A stretch of 64,000 nucleotides of DNA. Source: Monosiga brevicollis MX1. Lineage: Eukaryota; Opisthokonta; Choanoflagellata; Craspedida; Salpingoecidae. Both the position numbers and the translations under genes were made by a program. The stretch lies in NCBI RefSeq assembly GCF_000002865.3, contig NW_001865046.1:579492-643491 (forward strand). The letters are read 5' to 3'. The notes beneath the pieces are model-generated. The model was given only the letters and a program-made list of their open reading frames with translations. It searched no databases and had not been told where the DNA came from. Every line of letters starts with the position of its first letter. The stretch's first letter is position 1. Shown one piece after another: positions 11,730 through 25,041 of the stretch.

Positions 11730-12101
11730 GCTGGCCAACTAACCCACCGTACCTAGTATCAGAGCATTAACGCAGGGCAATACTTTTAAGAAGCAGCCGC
11801 GGCGGCGCTGCATTTCATCTCGCGCCAACACACGGCACGACAACACGCGAGGACATGCCACTGCCGTCGGAAGACGCTCTTCCTCTCTCTGACCTTGTCG
11901 AGAACCAAGCGACACAAGCTGAACAAAAAAAAATTCAAGAGAGAGAAAAACGCATGCACAACAGTTGAAAATTAATTCAATTTTGGAGGAGGAGGGAATA
12001 CTGCCCTTGTTTTTCAACCTTTGACGCCCAATTTTTTGAACCTTTGTTTTTATCAAGGGCAGCCCATTTGCGCGAGCGTGGGTGGTTTTGAGGTGGGCAT
12101 G
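11730..12101. other. Tandem intergenic region between ISY1 and NUP93
   Basis: 370 bp between the stop of ISY1 and the ATG of NUP93, both on the minus strand. It holds the NUP93 promoter. The part nearest ISY1 (about 11930-12050) is AT-rich. No specific motif recognised. Confidence 0.5.
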
Positions 12102-14241
<2,140 letters not shown>

Positions 14242-14417
14242 GACAGCGGTGAAAGATTACGAAAAGCAACCTTCTCCGTTTCAAAAAAGCAGGGTAGGAC
14301 AAAACACGGTAGGGCAAGGTGTGGCCTGCTTCGCTTTGACCAGCCGCCGCCGTCGTTGTCCTCTCCTGTTTGATCGTCGAGCGTGGCCTCTCCGTCGTCG
14401 GTCGGTGCTCAGATCAG

Positions 14418-14467
<50 letters not shown>

Positions 14468-14938
14468 CCAGACGCAATGCTACCAAGCGTCAGAGTGGTC
14501 TGCTTGTCAGCGCATTTGCCTTTTTTTTTCAAAGGTCAGTAGCTTGAACATGAGTGTGACCGGCATCACACTATCGTATTGGTGTCTTGGTCTTTCGACT
14601 TTGGCCTGACCAACAAGGCACTTGTGCTGCAAAGGGGCGTTTTATCTATGTGTGTCGCTGTGTATTTGTTGACCTTTGTGCGTTGTGGTGAGGGGTCAAA
14701 GTGGCAATGTGGCTCTCACCGCCATGGCCATCCCACTTCATGCTGGTTCATGCTGGGACCGTGGAAAGTGTGAAGGGGTTGGGGAGGACCTGTTTTCTGC
14801 TGTTCAGTGGCTGGATGTCTGGCGAAATCACTCACGGCAGTGCTGTCGCATTCCTTTTTTTATTTTTATTTTTGGTTAAGACAGCCTCAAGATTCCTGAG
14901 ATAACAAGGCCATTGGTGTTGGTCAAAACAACAGCACG
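14242..14938. promoter_or_regulatory. Divergent promoter region (ISY1 / EF-hand gene)
   Basis: A 700-bp gap between divergent starts, both of which have an intron directly after the ATG. It contains the purine tract (GA)n at about 14421-14466. No other motif recognised. Confidence 0.45.
14421..14466. repeat. (GA)n microsatellite
   Basis: An A-run followed by about 18 GA units, located in the divergent region between ISY1 and the calmodulin-like gene. Confidence 0.9.
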
Positions 14939-15827
14939 ATGGTATGCAGTGTGCCCTGTTCTCAGTTCAGCTTTGTGGCATGGCTACTCGGCGCCGCCCG
15001 GGGGTGGTCAATCCGGGTTTTGTATCTTCTCACTCCAAAAAACCTTGATGGTTTCATGGGTGCAGTCGCAGACAGTGGAGGAACTGTTTCCGGTCTTTGC
15101 CAAGGATGGGAGCACCATTCCCTTTGAGTCGGTGGCAATGATTGTGCGGGCCTGTGGCTACTGTCCCACTGATGCACAAATCCAGGATGCCTGCCGTGCA
15201 GCCGGCGTGGCAGGTGCGTTGAATGATCCCAAACAGCGGCCCCGCTTTTGGCGATGCATGTTCTCGCTCTGATTTCCCCTTGTGGTCTCCTGTTGCTCTA
15301 TTGCAGGTGCAGCAACGCAGGCACAGGTGGCACAGGTGGTGAATTCGCTGAAGCATGCCAAAGATGACAACATTGAGGGCACCATCACGGATGCTCTGAA
15401 ACTCTTCGACCACGATGGTGGAGACATGGTGACAGTGTCGGAACTGGCTCATGTGGGTTTTTGCGCCGCGGCACCTGGTCAAAGACATTCCGGCCTTGTG
15501 AGAAACAGATGCAGCGATATCTTCTTGTCTGTTCCTCATGCATATGGTGGCTGCAAACAGGTGCTGGGCAGCTTTGGGGAGAAGATGAGCAAGGAAGACA
15601 TTGACGAGATTTTTGGACAAGCTGAGGTGAGGTGCCATTTCAGCTTGCACCCGAAGAAGCGATCGTATCAACCAGGCCCCTTTCGAGAAAAAAAAAAAAA
15701 AACACAACAACACCAACTCATACCGTGTTGTGGAGCGCAGGTGGACGGCTTTGGGCAGATCAACATTCAGGAGTTTGCCTTGCTCATGCGCAAGGAAACG
15801 GGCGAGGAAGACACGCTGTTTGCTTGA
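14939..15827 (+). CDS. Calmodulin / myosin-light-chain-like EF-hand protein
   Basis: The five-exon model starts with an ATG-only exon (14939-14941, donor gtatgc). It then gives SQTVEELFPVFAKDG, with MIVRACGYCPTDAQIQ from 15066, followed by a linker helix (ATQAQVAQVVNSLKHAK), ITDALKLFDHDGGDMVTVSEL, VLGSFGEKMSKEDIDEIFG, and a last exon QINIQEFALLMRKE ending TLFA. The layout is that of the calmodulin superfamily with four EF-hand positions. The first loop has lost most acidic ligands. The third loop (DHDGGDMVTVSE) looks the most functional. The fourth is degenerate (E..VDGFGQINIQEF). It could be an essential-light-chain-type or an axonemal EFCAB/DRC8-type protein; the sequence does not decide. 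Intron phases fit at each junction checked. Confidence 0.8.
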
Positions 15828-16294
15828 GGTCCTGTATGTGTTTGGTGAGGCGTGGATGCGGCAGCCAGCTCTTGGTATACATGTTGTCGTGTTTTTTTGG
15901 GCTTTTTTTTTTTACTGTTTTGGATTTTTTTTGCATGTTTCTTTCCTTGCTCTGTTGCTGTTTGCAGTTTAGTGATTTGGTCCAAGGCTTCAAGCTTCCC
16001 TGCTTGGCCCCAGACTTGCTTTTGTTGTGCATACCATGTGCAAGGCGCAAGAAATTCATATCCCAAAATTCTTAGAAAAATTAACATGTATCGGATGTAA
16101 AAAGTTTGGATCGCGCGGCTGCTGTGTGGCTTTGTGGACTTGTATCCAGATGGCAGAGTTGGAATATACACACGACTCCAGGTCAATCAGTTTTTCAGGG
16201 TGGTAAATTGGTTGCAAACGTAAGCGGGTGGCAGAGTCTTGTACACATGACGGGAGTGGTGAGTTTTAGAGCAGAAGGGCGGGCCCCGAGAAAT
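15828..16294. other. Convergent 3' region
   Basis: Lies between the EF-hand gene and ETFB, which converge. It is T-rich at 15890-15960 and AT-rich at 16050-16105. A shortened variant of the palindromic promoter motif lies at 16084-16099. Confidence 0.5.
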
Positions 16295-17800
16295 TTAGAG
16301 AACCTTGGCCTCGTTCTTGAGCTTGTCAATGAGCTCATCCACTGACTCAACCTAGCGCCATGGGTAGGTGGAACGAAGCGTCAAGTGAGACAAAAAAAGG
16401 CGGGCCAAGTAGGGATGTGTAAGCACGACGTGCATCGGGCGTACCTTGATACCAGCGCTGCGCGCAGGGGGTTCGGCAACCGAGAGCAGCTCGAGACGGG
16501 GGCTCACATCCACACCCAGCTCTTCGGGGGTCGTCGTCTTCATGGGCTTCTTCTTGGCCTTCATAATGTTGGGCAGTGTCGCATAGCGAGGCTCGTTCAG
16601 GCGCAAATCGGTCGACACAACGGACTGTCAAGAATGCAAAAAAAGTGAGGCATTTGCCAATGGCCGCAACGGGCAAGGCCGGCCTGTCAGCGCCTGGGCT
16701 ACAGGCAAAGGGTTTCGCTTGGGTAGCGGCAACATACCGGGAGCTTGACGTCAATAGTCTCGAGGCCACCATCAATTTCACGAACAACGGTCAGTTGCTT
16801 GCCATCATCGGCCAAGTCAATCTTGTATGCAAAAGTTGCCTGAGCCAAACAGCGCACATGAGGGCAAAGGGTCGTCCGAAAAAGAATGCAGGTGCAGGGC
16901 GACGACGTACCTGAGACCAGTCGAGCAAGCCCGAGAGCATCTGGGCTGTTTGGTTGGCATCATCATCAATGGCCTGCGACACAAAGCCGGGGCAAGCCGA
17001 GAAGCCGATCAATCGCGGCGAGAGGTCGTTTAATTGGGATAGAGCCAACGCGAGCATCCCCACAGGCGCACGACAATAAAACAAGGGCGCAGCCACTGCT
17101 AGCCCAGACACATTTGGGGTGGATACATTTGGGGTGGATACCTGCTTGCCGAGGAGGACAAGGTCGGGGGTTTCTTCCTGAACGAGCTTGGCGAAGATCT
17201 TGGCAACGCCAAGGGGCTCGAGCTTATCGACCTGATCATACGAAACGTGGATGGCACGGTCGGCGCCCATGGCCAAGGCCGTCTTGAGCACATCCTGTGC
17301 ACCCTTGGGACCGCAGGACACAACAACGACCTCATCCAGCTTCTTGCCCTCCTTCATGCGCACAGCCTATGGGCAGGCACAAACGCACCGCAAGGGGAAA
17401 CGAAAGGGTTTGTCAAACAGAGAAAAAGTCGAGAGACCGTTTTGCACCATCACAAAGTTTCTTCCCCGCGCCGTCAGGCACAAGAAGAGCGCGCGCACCT
17501 CCTCGACCGCCAGTTCATCAAAAGGGTTCATGCTGTGCTTAACACCCTCGGTGACAACGCCGCTCTTGTCCGGCTTGACGCGAATCTGCCGGGCGCGTTG
17601 AAAGCAAGAAAAGACCAGGCGTAAGACAAGGCTCAGGTGTGTGGCCCCAGAGCCACTGGGGGCTAACTTTCCCCAGTCAGGCTACGCGCGCCGGCACGCG
17701 CACCACCCCTGCGCCGACAAACACATCGTTCTTCAGAACCCACCTTGACGGCATAATCAATGACACGCTTGCATCCGACCAAAGCCCGCTTCAACGACAT
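16295..17800 (-). CDS. ETFB: Electron transfer flavoprotein subunit beta
   Basis: Mitochondrial matrix electron carrier subunit. It binds AMP and partners with ETF alpha to pass electrons from acyl-CoA dehydrogenases to ETF-QO. The start at 17800 gives [19 protein letters not shown]. Next come exons with [19 protein letters not shown], then [23 protein letters not shown] and [19 protein letters not shown]. These are followed by [19 protein letters not shown] and GIKV, and a C-terminal helix [15 protein letters not shown]. These are the diagnostic ETF-beta blocks, including the nucleotide-binding 'GADR' and the [17 protein letters not shown] signature that mediates dehydrogenase recognition and carries the methylated lysines in animals. 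About 255 residues would be expected, and the pieces are consistent with that. A 15-bp tandem duplication sits just after one donor site (17109-17138). Confidence 0.93.
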
Positions 17801-17896
17801 GGCGGCGGTTGACTCGTCAAGGAAATCAAGAAACACAAATCCAAATCCACATAAGAAAATGGCAGGCAGAAGGGCCAATGTCGCAGTGACCGCAAA

Positions 17897-17937
<41 letters not shown>

Positions 17938-18764
17938 CACTGCAAAAAGAAAAGGCAGAGAACCTGTGCAGGCACGAGAAGTTCCTTACGGCCCCACTTC
18001 ATTGGAGGCCACTACATGGATGCAACAGCTGTTGTGGCCACCTTTGTTCTTCGAATGCGGGGGTCATCTTCTACAGATGGCTACGCGGCCTGACCCCCAT
18101 TTGGTTGCCCCATTCTCACCACCTTCGCCTTCTACAGCTCGCCAGGAACGAGCACACGTAGCTTGTTGATGTCAGACGAATGTGTCTCCTTCAACTCAAG
18201 CAGGCACATGTAATGCATGCTGTTGACTCTAAGGTGTGTGTGCGCTTTCCCAGTCTGTCGCCTTTGTCTCAAGTCAGTGGCGTTGGAGTTGTCCATTTAC
18301 CATCCAGTGGGTGTGGCAGCGACCGTATTTTTTTTCTTCTTTTGTATATCTCTGCTCTTGGGGTGCGTGCGCGGTCCCGCCGGCTGCCTCACTCGCCGTC
18401 CCCGGGAGGTTGTCACTGCGTTTGTTGCATTGTTTTCTCCTCATGCGCCTGTGTGCTATCAGGACAAGCCGACAAATCGCTGACTGCCTCCTGCCGCAGC
18501 GTCCTTTGATACATCCTTGGCTCTGATTGTCGTCGGTGCGTGCAGGATTTTATCTGATATATCTACCTACCCGGAGAGTGTCGTCAGCTGCTTGCATTGG
18601 CTCTCTTTGATTTGGCGCGGCTTCTCACGGTGGCATGCTTGCCTGTTCGCCGGGAGTTCAGGGCCGAGCAAACGCAACCTTGCGCGTGCGCTTTCCTGGA
18701 ACGAGGTACATCCTTCTTTGCCCGTTGTTTGGAAGCCTGACTGTGTTGGGCCCACGAACCAAAG
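17801..18764. promoter_or_regulatory. Divergent promoter region (ETFB / ALIX)
   Basis: A 960-bp gap between divergent starts. A (GA)n tract at about 17901-17934 lies 100 bp upstream of ETFB. The rest is mixed-composition DNA with short meaningless open frames; no further feature seen. Confidence 0.45.
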
Positions 18765-21700
18765 ATGGCGCAGCCGTGCTGGATCGAGCTTCCGCCTAAG
18801 CGCGCTCAGCATGTCAGTTTTACTGAGCCGCTCATCAAGTTTGTGGCCAATGAGTACCAGCAAGATCCCGCCACGCTCAAGGAGGCAGTTCAAGAACTGA
18901 CCGACCTTCGTGATGCTTGCGTGGTCCGACCCGCGGAGCGCCACGAATCAGGCCTCAAAGCCATCAACAAGTTAGTTGGCCGCTCGTTTGCTCACTCCTC
19001 TCGCCACGTTTATGCCGGCAGCCCTCCCTGCCACTCAGCTTCTCCGTGTCTTGTTGACAAGCATCCTCTTTCATGCCCTCATGCGTTTTCTGCCCTTGCT
19101 CGCAGGTACTACGGCCGCCTCTGCGCCTTGTCCAAGCGCTTTCCATTCCGCACCTCGGAACCCTGGAGTGGCACGCCGCCACCCCCCATTGGCATCAAGT
19201 TTGCTTGGGACGATTTGTTTGCAGCCAACTCACTCTTCTCTCGGAGCAAGACAGTTGGTACGTCGGGTCGCCTGTATCCCCTCCCCGACCGCAGTATGAA
19301 TGGCGCTTGACCATACATGAGTTGACCAGTTCCTCCCTGTCACGTCAACAGCCTTGGAGGATGTAAATTATGAGAAGATTTGCGTTCTCTTTTGCATCGC
19401 CGCTCTGCAAAGCCAGATTGGCGCCATTAGCAACTACAACTCTGACGAAGGCCTCAAAACTGCCGCCAAAAACTTTCAGGTAAATTCACTACACGCCCGC
19501 TCCAGTATCACACTAAATTTCTTGCGTTTTGAATCATCCATGTCAGCTCTCTCGCTCACCTCAAATGTGTTCTGGTGCTTTCTTTTCTCATTTCACACAG
19601 GGAGCCGCCTCCATTTTTCGAGCAGCTGCCTCAGAGGTCCATCGCTACTACACCACCACGCCCAGCAACGACATCAACAGTACACTGCTCAACGCGCTCC
19701 ACCTTGTCATGCTGGTATGCATCACTCGCCAATCACTCCTATCACCATGCTCGCCACGCTACCAACTGCACTGACCACATAAACAACAACCTGCCATTGC
19801 TCTCACGATAGGCCCAAGCACAAGAAGTTGTTTGGCGCAAGTGCGTCCTAGGTACGGCGCTCGCATTCCCAAACCATGTGCCATCATGGCACTGCCCATG
19901 CTACATGGCTCTGCAATCGTTTCGATCTGGTATACAATATATATTTTTTCTTTTGTGGGCCTGCGTACCCTCAAATCACGCCACCTTGTCGCTGTCTTTT
20001 GGGCTCAACAGAGAACCGCAAAGACCAACTGGTGGCCAAGGTTGCCAAGCAGGCTGCCGTGTACTACGAGGATGCATTCAAGACGCTCAAAGAGCTGGCC
20101 AATCTCAACAAGGATTGGGTTCAGCTGTGCAACGTCAAGTACCTTTACTTTGAAGCCGAAGCTCATTTTCGACAAGGCCTCTTTGAGGATACCCAAGACA
20201 AGCAGGGTCAAGCCCTAGCACGTTACCAAGCTGCTCTTCGCGCGATTCAAGAAGCCGACCGGCTTGCCGCCAATATGAAATTTGATGTCAAACGGGTCAT
20301 GGCCACCATCTCGGCCAAGCTCAAGACGGCCGAGAAAGAGAACAGCACCATTTACTTACAAGTGGTGCCCAGCCCCGACACGTGCGTAAGAGGCAGAGGG
20401 CGGTTCCAGGGATCCACCAGATGGTGTCTCTTTGTTTATGCACTCAAACTCTTTGGATCCCATCCCGGCCATGCGTCGGCTGGATGCGTAGCGCACTCAC
20501 TCGCACCTCATGGTTCACGTGCATATGGCAGGTTGCCGTTCGTGGAGCGACAGAACCTTGTCAGTGCCGAACGCTCCTTGCCAGACTTTATGTCAAAGGA
20601 CATCATGGGAGACGACCCCTTTGTCGCGGTGGTGCCCCTGGTGCGTTACATTGCTTTGGAGTGCTCTGGGCGAACCAACCCAAGCTCGCAGCAGATCTTC
20701 CGCTTCTGAGGGGTTTTTTTTTTTTTTTCCTTACGTACCTTTTTCGTACCACGCGTCGTGCTGCTACCGCAGGCTGTGCATCAAGCTCGCAAGCGATATG
20801 AAGATCGGCGGGACGAGCACGTGGCGCAGCATATCAATCAGTTGCGCCAGGTGACTGCAGCCTGTGTCGACGATCTCAGGGCCATGAACCTTCCCGGGGC
20901 GCTGCAGGTGCAGGAGAGCGGTGATGCCGTGCCCGAGGTATGTCGTTTCTTTTCTTTGCACACAGGACAAACGCCCCATCCCGGTGACTGTTGTTGGGAC
21001 GTACTTGTGAGTCTGGTCGGGCGGATGCTGATCTGATGCCCGCGGGCTATTGCGTAGACGTTGCTGGCGCATTGTCAGGAAGTTCAGGCAGCAGGCGGCG
21101 TGCAATGGGTTGAAGATAAAATTAAGGTACGTTCGTGCTGCTTTGCCAGCCTTCTCCGGCATTTTGGCGTCTTGATGCTCCCCATTTGTGGCGACGGTCT
21201 TTCTTTGGATTGAACTGGCTGGGGCTGCCACAACGACCATTTAGCTCCAGAAAAGCAAGTCTTTCCTCGCGTCATTTCATCTAACACGATGCCATGTTTT
21301 TTTTTTTGCTGCGGACACTGACTTTAGAATTTGCCGTCCCTCAGTCAAATGTGCCAAGACATGTTGGACGAAGCGCGCTCGTCTCTGGATCGTGAGAAGA
21401 GCGAGGATGAGGTGTGTCAAACCACGGCATCCTATGATGGCAAAGGCTCTTGCGGGAATCTTGAGTTTGTATTCGTGTTTGTGGTCGAGTGTTGATGCCT
21501 CCCCTCGTGCTTGCTTACGACATCACCATCCACGCGTGTTTGCCCATGCGCCTCCCGTTAGCGATATCGTCAACAGTATGGCGCTAAATACACGCTCGAG
21601 CCCTCGGATCGCATTGCCGACCCCACTCGTAAGGAGGTGGAAAAGTTTGCAACCATTCTGCAGCGCTCGCGTTCTCGCGACGAGGAGGTTGTCTCCAAAT

Positions 21701-23376
21701 ATGCCAGCATCAAACGTGAGTTTTCAAGTTTTTAAGCGGCAGGGGTTCGTTTAAGCGCATACTCGCCAACTTGTGTCAGCTCTCACCCCGTGCATTTCGG
21801 CTCTGTATGTGGGTTGCAGCTGGCATCTTGGTGATGTGCAAGTCTCCCGATGAGCTTCAACAGATTCTACCAAAGGATTCACCTGGGAGCCAACGTGCGT
21901 TTTTGTTTTTTTTCCTCATTTTCATTCGCGTTGTCTTGAGCCAAACATGCCATTTTTTATACAGTGACGTGGCCTATATGATCAACGGGCTCAAAGGGTC
22001 ACTCTCTCACTGCCCTGACCAATGTGATAGAGGCCAGCAATGGTACAACGAGCACGCTGCGAGAGTTGCTGAGCAAATTGGATGAGCTGCGCACAGCTCG
22101 TGATGGCATGGAAGCCGAGTTTGAAACTGCAAAGGTGAGGAAACTTTAACGCTTTGCACAGCGCATTGTCTGCTGCACCTTTTGTACAACCTCCGACTGC
22201 GATTGCTTTTGATTTGTTATTTCTTCTTCTCTTGAGATCCGTTTCACTCATGGTCGAGGCGTTGCACTTGTTGATGGGGCACTCATAGGCGGAGGACGAT
22301 ATTTCTGGTCTGTTGTTGGAGCGTGGTGCCGATGTTGTCGAGGAGATGGCCTTTCAGGAGCAGCTGCAACGCTACAAGCCTCTGGAGGCCCGAGTCGAAC
22401 AGCTCGTTGTGGAGACCAACACCGTTATGGCACGCACCAAGGAAGCCTTCCAGGCCTTTGCTGGTGAGCGAGGCATGCAAACCAGTGAGCGACAGGACAT
22501 GCTGTCTGATCTTGAAGCCAAGTATCAGGGATGGATGGAGCTTCGGGCGCATCTCACCGAGGGTGAGAAGGTATGTTGTGTGTCGAACCGTTGGTCCTGG
22601 TCCTGTTGTTTTCATATCGGTGTACCGTGTCCCTCGAGCTTGTGTACTTGGCGAAACCATGTGCCTCGCTCTCTCTCTCTTTCTCACCGCCTTGCTTTCA
22701 GTTTTACACCAACCTGGCAGGCTTGTTGGAGCGCCAGCAGACGAAGGTGCAGGACTTTGTGCTAGCACGCCAGCTTGAAGCCAAGGATTTTGTTTCATCT
22801 CTTTCCCGCAACATTGCGGCAACACCATCGGAAAACTACGGTTCGAGTGGTCCTGCCTTCTCTTCTGGCTCGACAAGTCAACCTCCAGCTGCCAGTGCAC
22901 CGCCATCCCAACAGCAGCCATACACGGCCCACGGAGGTTATCCGCAGCAACAGCAACAGCAACAACAACCGCCGCAATCGCAACCGCGACCTGCTGTTGG
23001 TGGGTATGGGGCAAGTGCTCCTCCACCATCTTACGGTGGTTACCCAGCAGCACAGCCTCAAGCGCCCTACCCCCCACACGGAGCGCAGCAGGGACAGCAG
23101 CCGTACTGGCAACCCGCGCCCTCGGCGCAGCAGCAGTACGGTGGCTATGCGCCTCAACCTGGGATGCCCCAGTCGTACGGCGGCGCGCCGCCACCAGCCT
23201 ATCAATCAGGCTCGTACGGCGCTCCTTACGGGCAGCCACCACAGGGTGGTCCGTATGGAGGATATCCTGCCCCAGCATCGCAGCAGCCACATCAACAGCA
23301 ACCTCCCTACGGATATGGTGCGCCTCCTCCAGGCCCTTACGGCGGTCAAGGTGGGGGATATCATTCTTCGGCATAG
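18765..23376 (+). CDS. PDCD6IP: ALIX/PDCD6IP ESCRT accessory protein (BRO1 domain)
   Basis: Cytosolic ESCRT adaptor. The N-terminal BRO1 domain binds ESCRT-III, the V domain binds YPxL-type ligands, and the tail is proline-rich. Exon 1 starts MAQPCWIELPPKRAQHVSF and contains VRPAERHESGLKAIN. Later exons give YYGRLCALSKRFPF, WDDLF, EKICVLFCIAALQSQIGA, NSDEGLKTAAKNFQ and AQAQEVVW, then QAAVYYEDAFKTLK and RLPFVERQNLVS. All are BRO1 landmarks in order. The V-domain region includes NLPGALQV, WVEDKI, DMLDEARSSLD and YTLEPSD. It continues with EVVSKYASIK, YMINGLKGSL and FYTNLAGLLERQQTKVQDF. The last exon (from about 22702) encodes a Pro/Gln/Tyr/Gly-rich tail with many YGGY and PPPxY units, ending at 23376. 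Several introns, all short. Confidence 0.92.
22908..23370 (+). other. Proline/tyrosine-rich low-complexity tail of ALIX
   Basis: About 150 codons rich in P, Q, Y and G, with repeated YGGY, PPSYGG and PAYQSG-type units and a CAR-rich polyglutamine-like stretch near 22944-22975. It corresponds to the proline-rich region that recruits TSG101, ALG-2 and SH3 proteins in animal ALIX. No P(T/S)AP motif is present. Confidence 0.8.
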
Positions 23377-23749
23377 AGAGATGCAGTTGGTACCCAGCCT
23401 CATGTTGACACCAAAAGCTGTGTTGGGTGAAAGAGCTTACCCATGTCTAGCTATCAGGCTGTGCGATCAACCGAATGTTGCATTGTGAGCCTAATCTTTC
23501 TGCAGGCTACTGCGTTAAATTTTTGTTTATGCTCCGCACTTTGTCAGTTCTTGGTAACCAAACCGGTCGTCTGAGTTTGAGAAAGATACGTGCAAGGAGT
23601 GAGGGGGTTCAATTATAAAATCGACATGATTCGTTTTTTTTTTTCCTTGTTTTTTTTTTTTTTTCAATCAGATAACCCAATTCTTCGAGGTGAAGGCACA
23701 ACCTCGTATGAATACAGATGGTGCATGTCACAACCACTGCTACGGCGAC
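23377..23749. other. Convergent 3' region of ALIX and the TMEM242-like gene
   Basis: Contains T-runs at about 23634-23664 and otherwise no recognisable feature. It probably carries both 3' UTRs. Confidence 0.5.
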
Positions 23750-24666
23750 TCAGGTCGCTGTGGAGGCGGCGGGAGAGCTCTCGGGAGATGTTTCTGCGTC
23801 TACATCGTGTGATGAGGCTTTGAGTGGTAAGCTTTCATACATCATATCCACCAGGCTTTGAAACTCGCGATGCCTGCAGCGAAACGACACGCAGGGACAG
23901 GCGTTAGGAAGTGGTGGCCGGCAAAGCGGGCAGCATCAGGCGGATGGTACTCACTCTTCCTCTGTGGTCTCTCGGGGCATTCGGATGCCGTCAAAGATCT
24001 GCCGAGCACGCGTATTGAATTCACCCACCTAATCATAATCACACAACCGGATTGAGAAAGAGAGCGCGATGTAGCGAGTTACGGCCAACGCGCGGAGTAG
24101 ATGTCAAGAGGGGACAACTTGTGAAACCCAGGGATGTATCATCAGCATCCAAAGGTTATGAGGACCTTACCGTTTGAAAGCCACCAATGAAATGCAGGCC
24201 AGCTGGAATGGCCAGGCCTACACTGACCACCATTGATGTGGCAATGACGAGGGCTCGGCTTGCCAGGGTCACTCCCTCGGCTCGCAAGTCACGACCCTAG
24301 TAGAACAGCGCGATGAATGCAGGCACACCATAAGAGCCAAAAGTCAACTCTGAACGCTGCTGCCATTGCGGTGTGTGGTGGATACCACTCAGACTGCTGT
24401 TCTTGCCTTACCTCGGCTTCGGCTTGGGCAAGCGCAGCCTTGACGGCTTGCTCGTCATGAACCTCGACGTTCTGCTGACGCATCCGACGAAAGTTGCGAA
24501 TAAATCCAAAGGCAAAGGAGCCAAGAGCCAAGGAGCCGAGGGCCATGGCGACCATGGTCTTGTTCAAGCCTGGTTGGGAAGATGCAGGGGCATCTGGCTG
24601 GGGGCTTTCGACTGCATCGTGCAAAGCGCTCTCTGCTGGCGGCGCCAATGGTCGTGTCGTGTGCAT
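23750..24666 (-). CDS. Two-TM mitochondrial-type protein, TMEM242-like
   Basis: The exons read from 24666: an N-terminal polar leader (MHTTRPLAPPAESALHD..), then a first hydrophobic segment MVAMALGSLALGSFAFGF followed by RNFRRMRQQ, and a helix QAVKAALAQAEAE. After an intron comes GRDLRAEGVTLASRALVIA, running into a second hydrophobic segment (TSMVVSVGLAIPAGLHFIG). Then follow VGEFNTRARQIFDGIRMP, EEHREFQSLVDMMYESL and a Ser/Ala/Pro-rich end with its stop at 23750. The order TM, basic loop, 'A..RAL' helix, TM, then '(D/E)F....(Q)IF..IP' resembles TMEM242, an inner-membrane factor in ATP synthase assembly. Sequence identity is low, so the assignment is tentative. Intron phases close exactly. Its promoter carries the 20-bp motif. 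Confidence 0.6.
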
Positions 24667-25041
24667 GATGGCGAACAAACCGCAACCGCGTGCATGAAAA
24701 TGACCTGAATGGAACGTTATAAATTCGAATTTGGTTGTTGCTCTATAAAAATAAAATAAAAAATTTACATCCGGATGTACATGTAATAAACTTGATTCGT
24801 GAATGTTAAATTTTTTATTGTATCAAGTTTATTGAAAGCAGACGGGATGTCATGAACTGTATGTAAAGTTTTCGTGCCGTGACGGCGGATGTCGGGCAAA
24901 GCATTCAGAAGGAGGCCAGGCGCTCGAGCCCAGATCACTGCTGCGAAACTACAGTGGGCGCAAAGTATTCCGTGCACCCACTATGCTGCCAGCAAGGAGA
25001 CGCCAGGGTGGCCATGGAAAAACACTGGCCGGTCGAGTTGC
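24667..25041. other. AT-rich promoter region of the TMEM242-like gene
   Basis: AT-rich from about 24715 to 24860, with the 20-bp palindromic motif at 24766-24785. The rest toward 25041 is the 3' flank of the SRPBCC gene. Confidence 0.5.
24766..24785 (-). promoter_or_regulatory. Second copy of the TACATGTACATCCGGATGTA element
   Basis: On the minus strand this is identical over 20 bp to 1471-1490. It lies 100 bp upstream of the TMEM242-like start, so it is in the same orientation relative to its gene as the first copy. Flanks are AT-rich but otherwise different, which argues against a simple duplicated segment. Confidence 0.45.

Noticed and set aside
15001-15716. 220-codon minus-strand frame opposite the EF-hand gene
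   Set aside because: Antisense shadow; the sense strand has EF-hand motifs and consistent splice sites.
22283-23374. 363-codon minus-strand open frame opposite ALIX
   Set aside because: Antisense shadow of the proline-rich ALIX exons; no domain and a biased composition that mirrors the sense codons.
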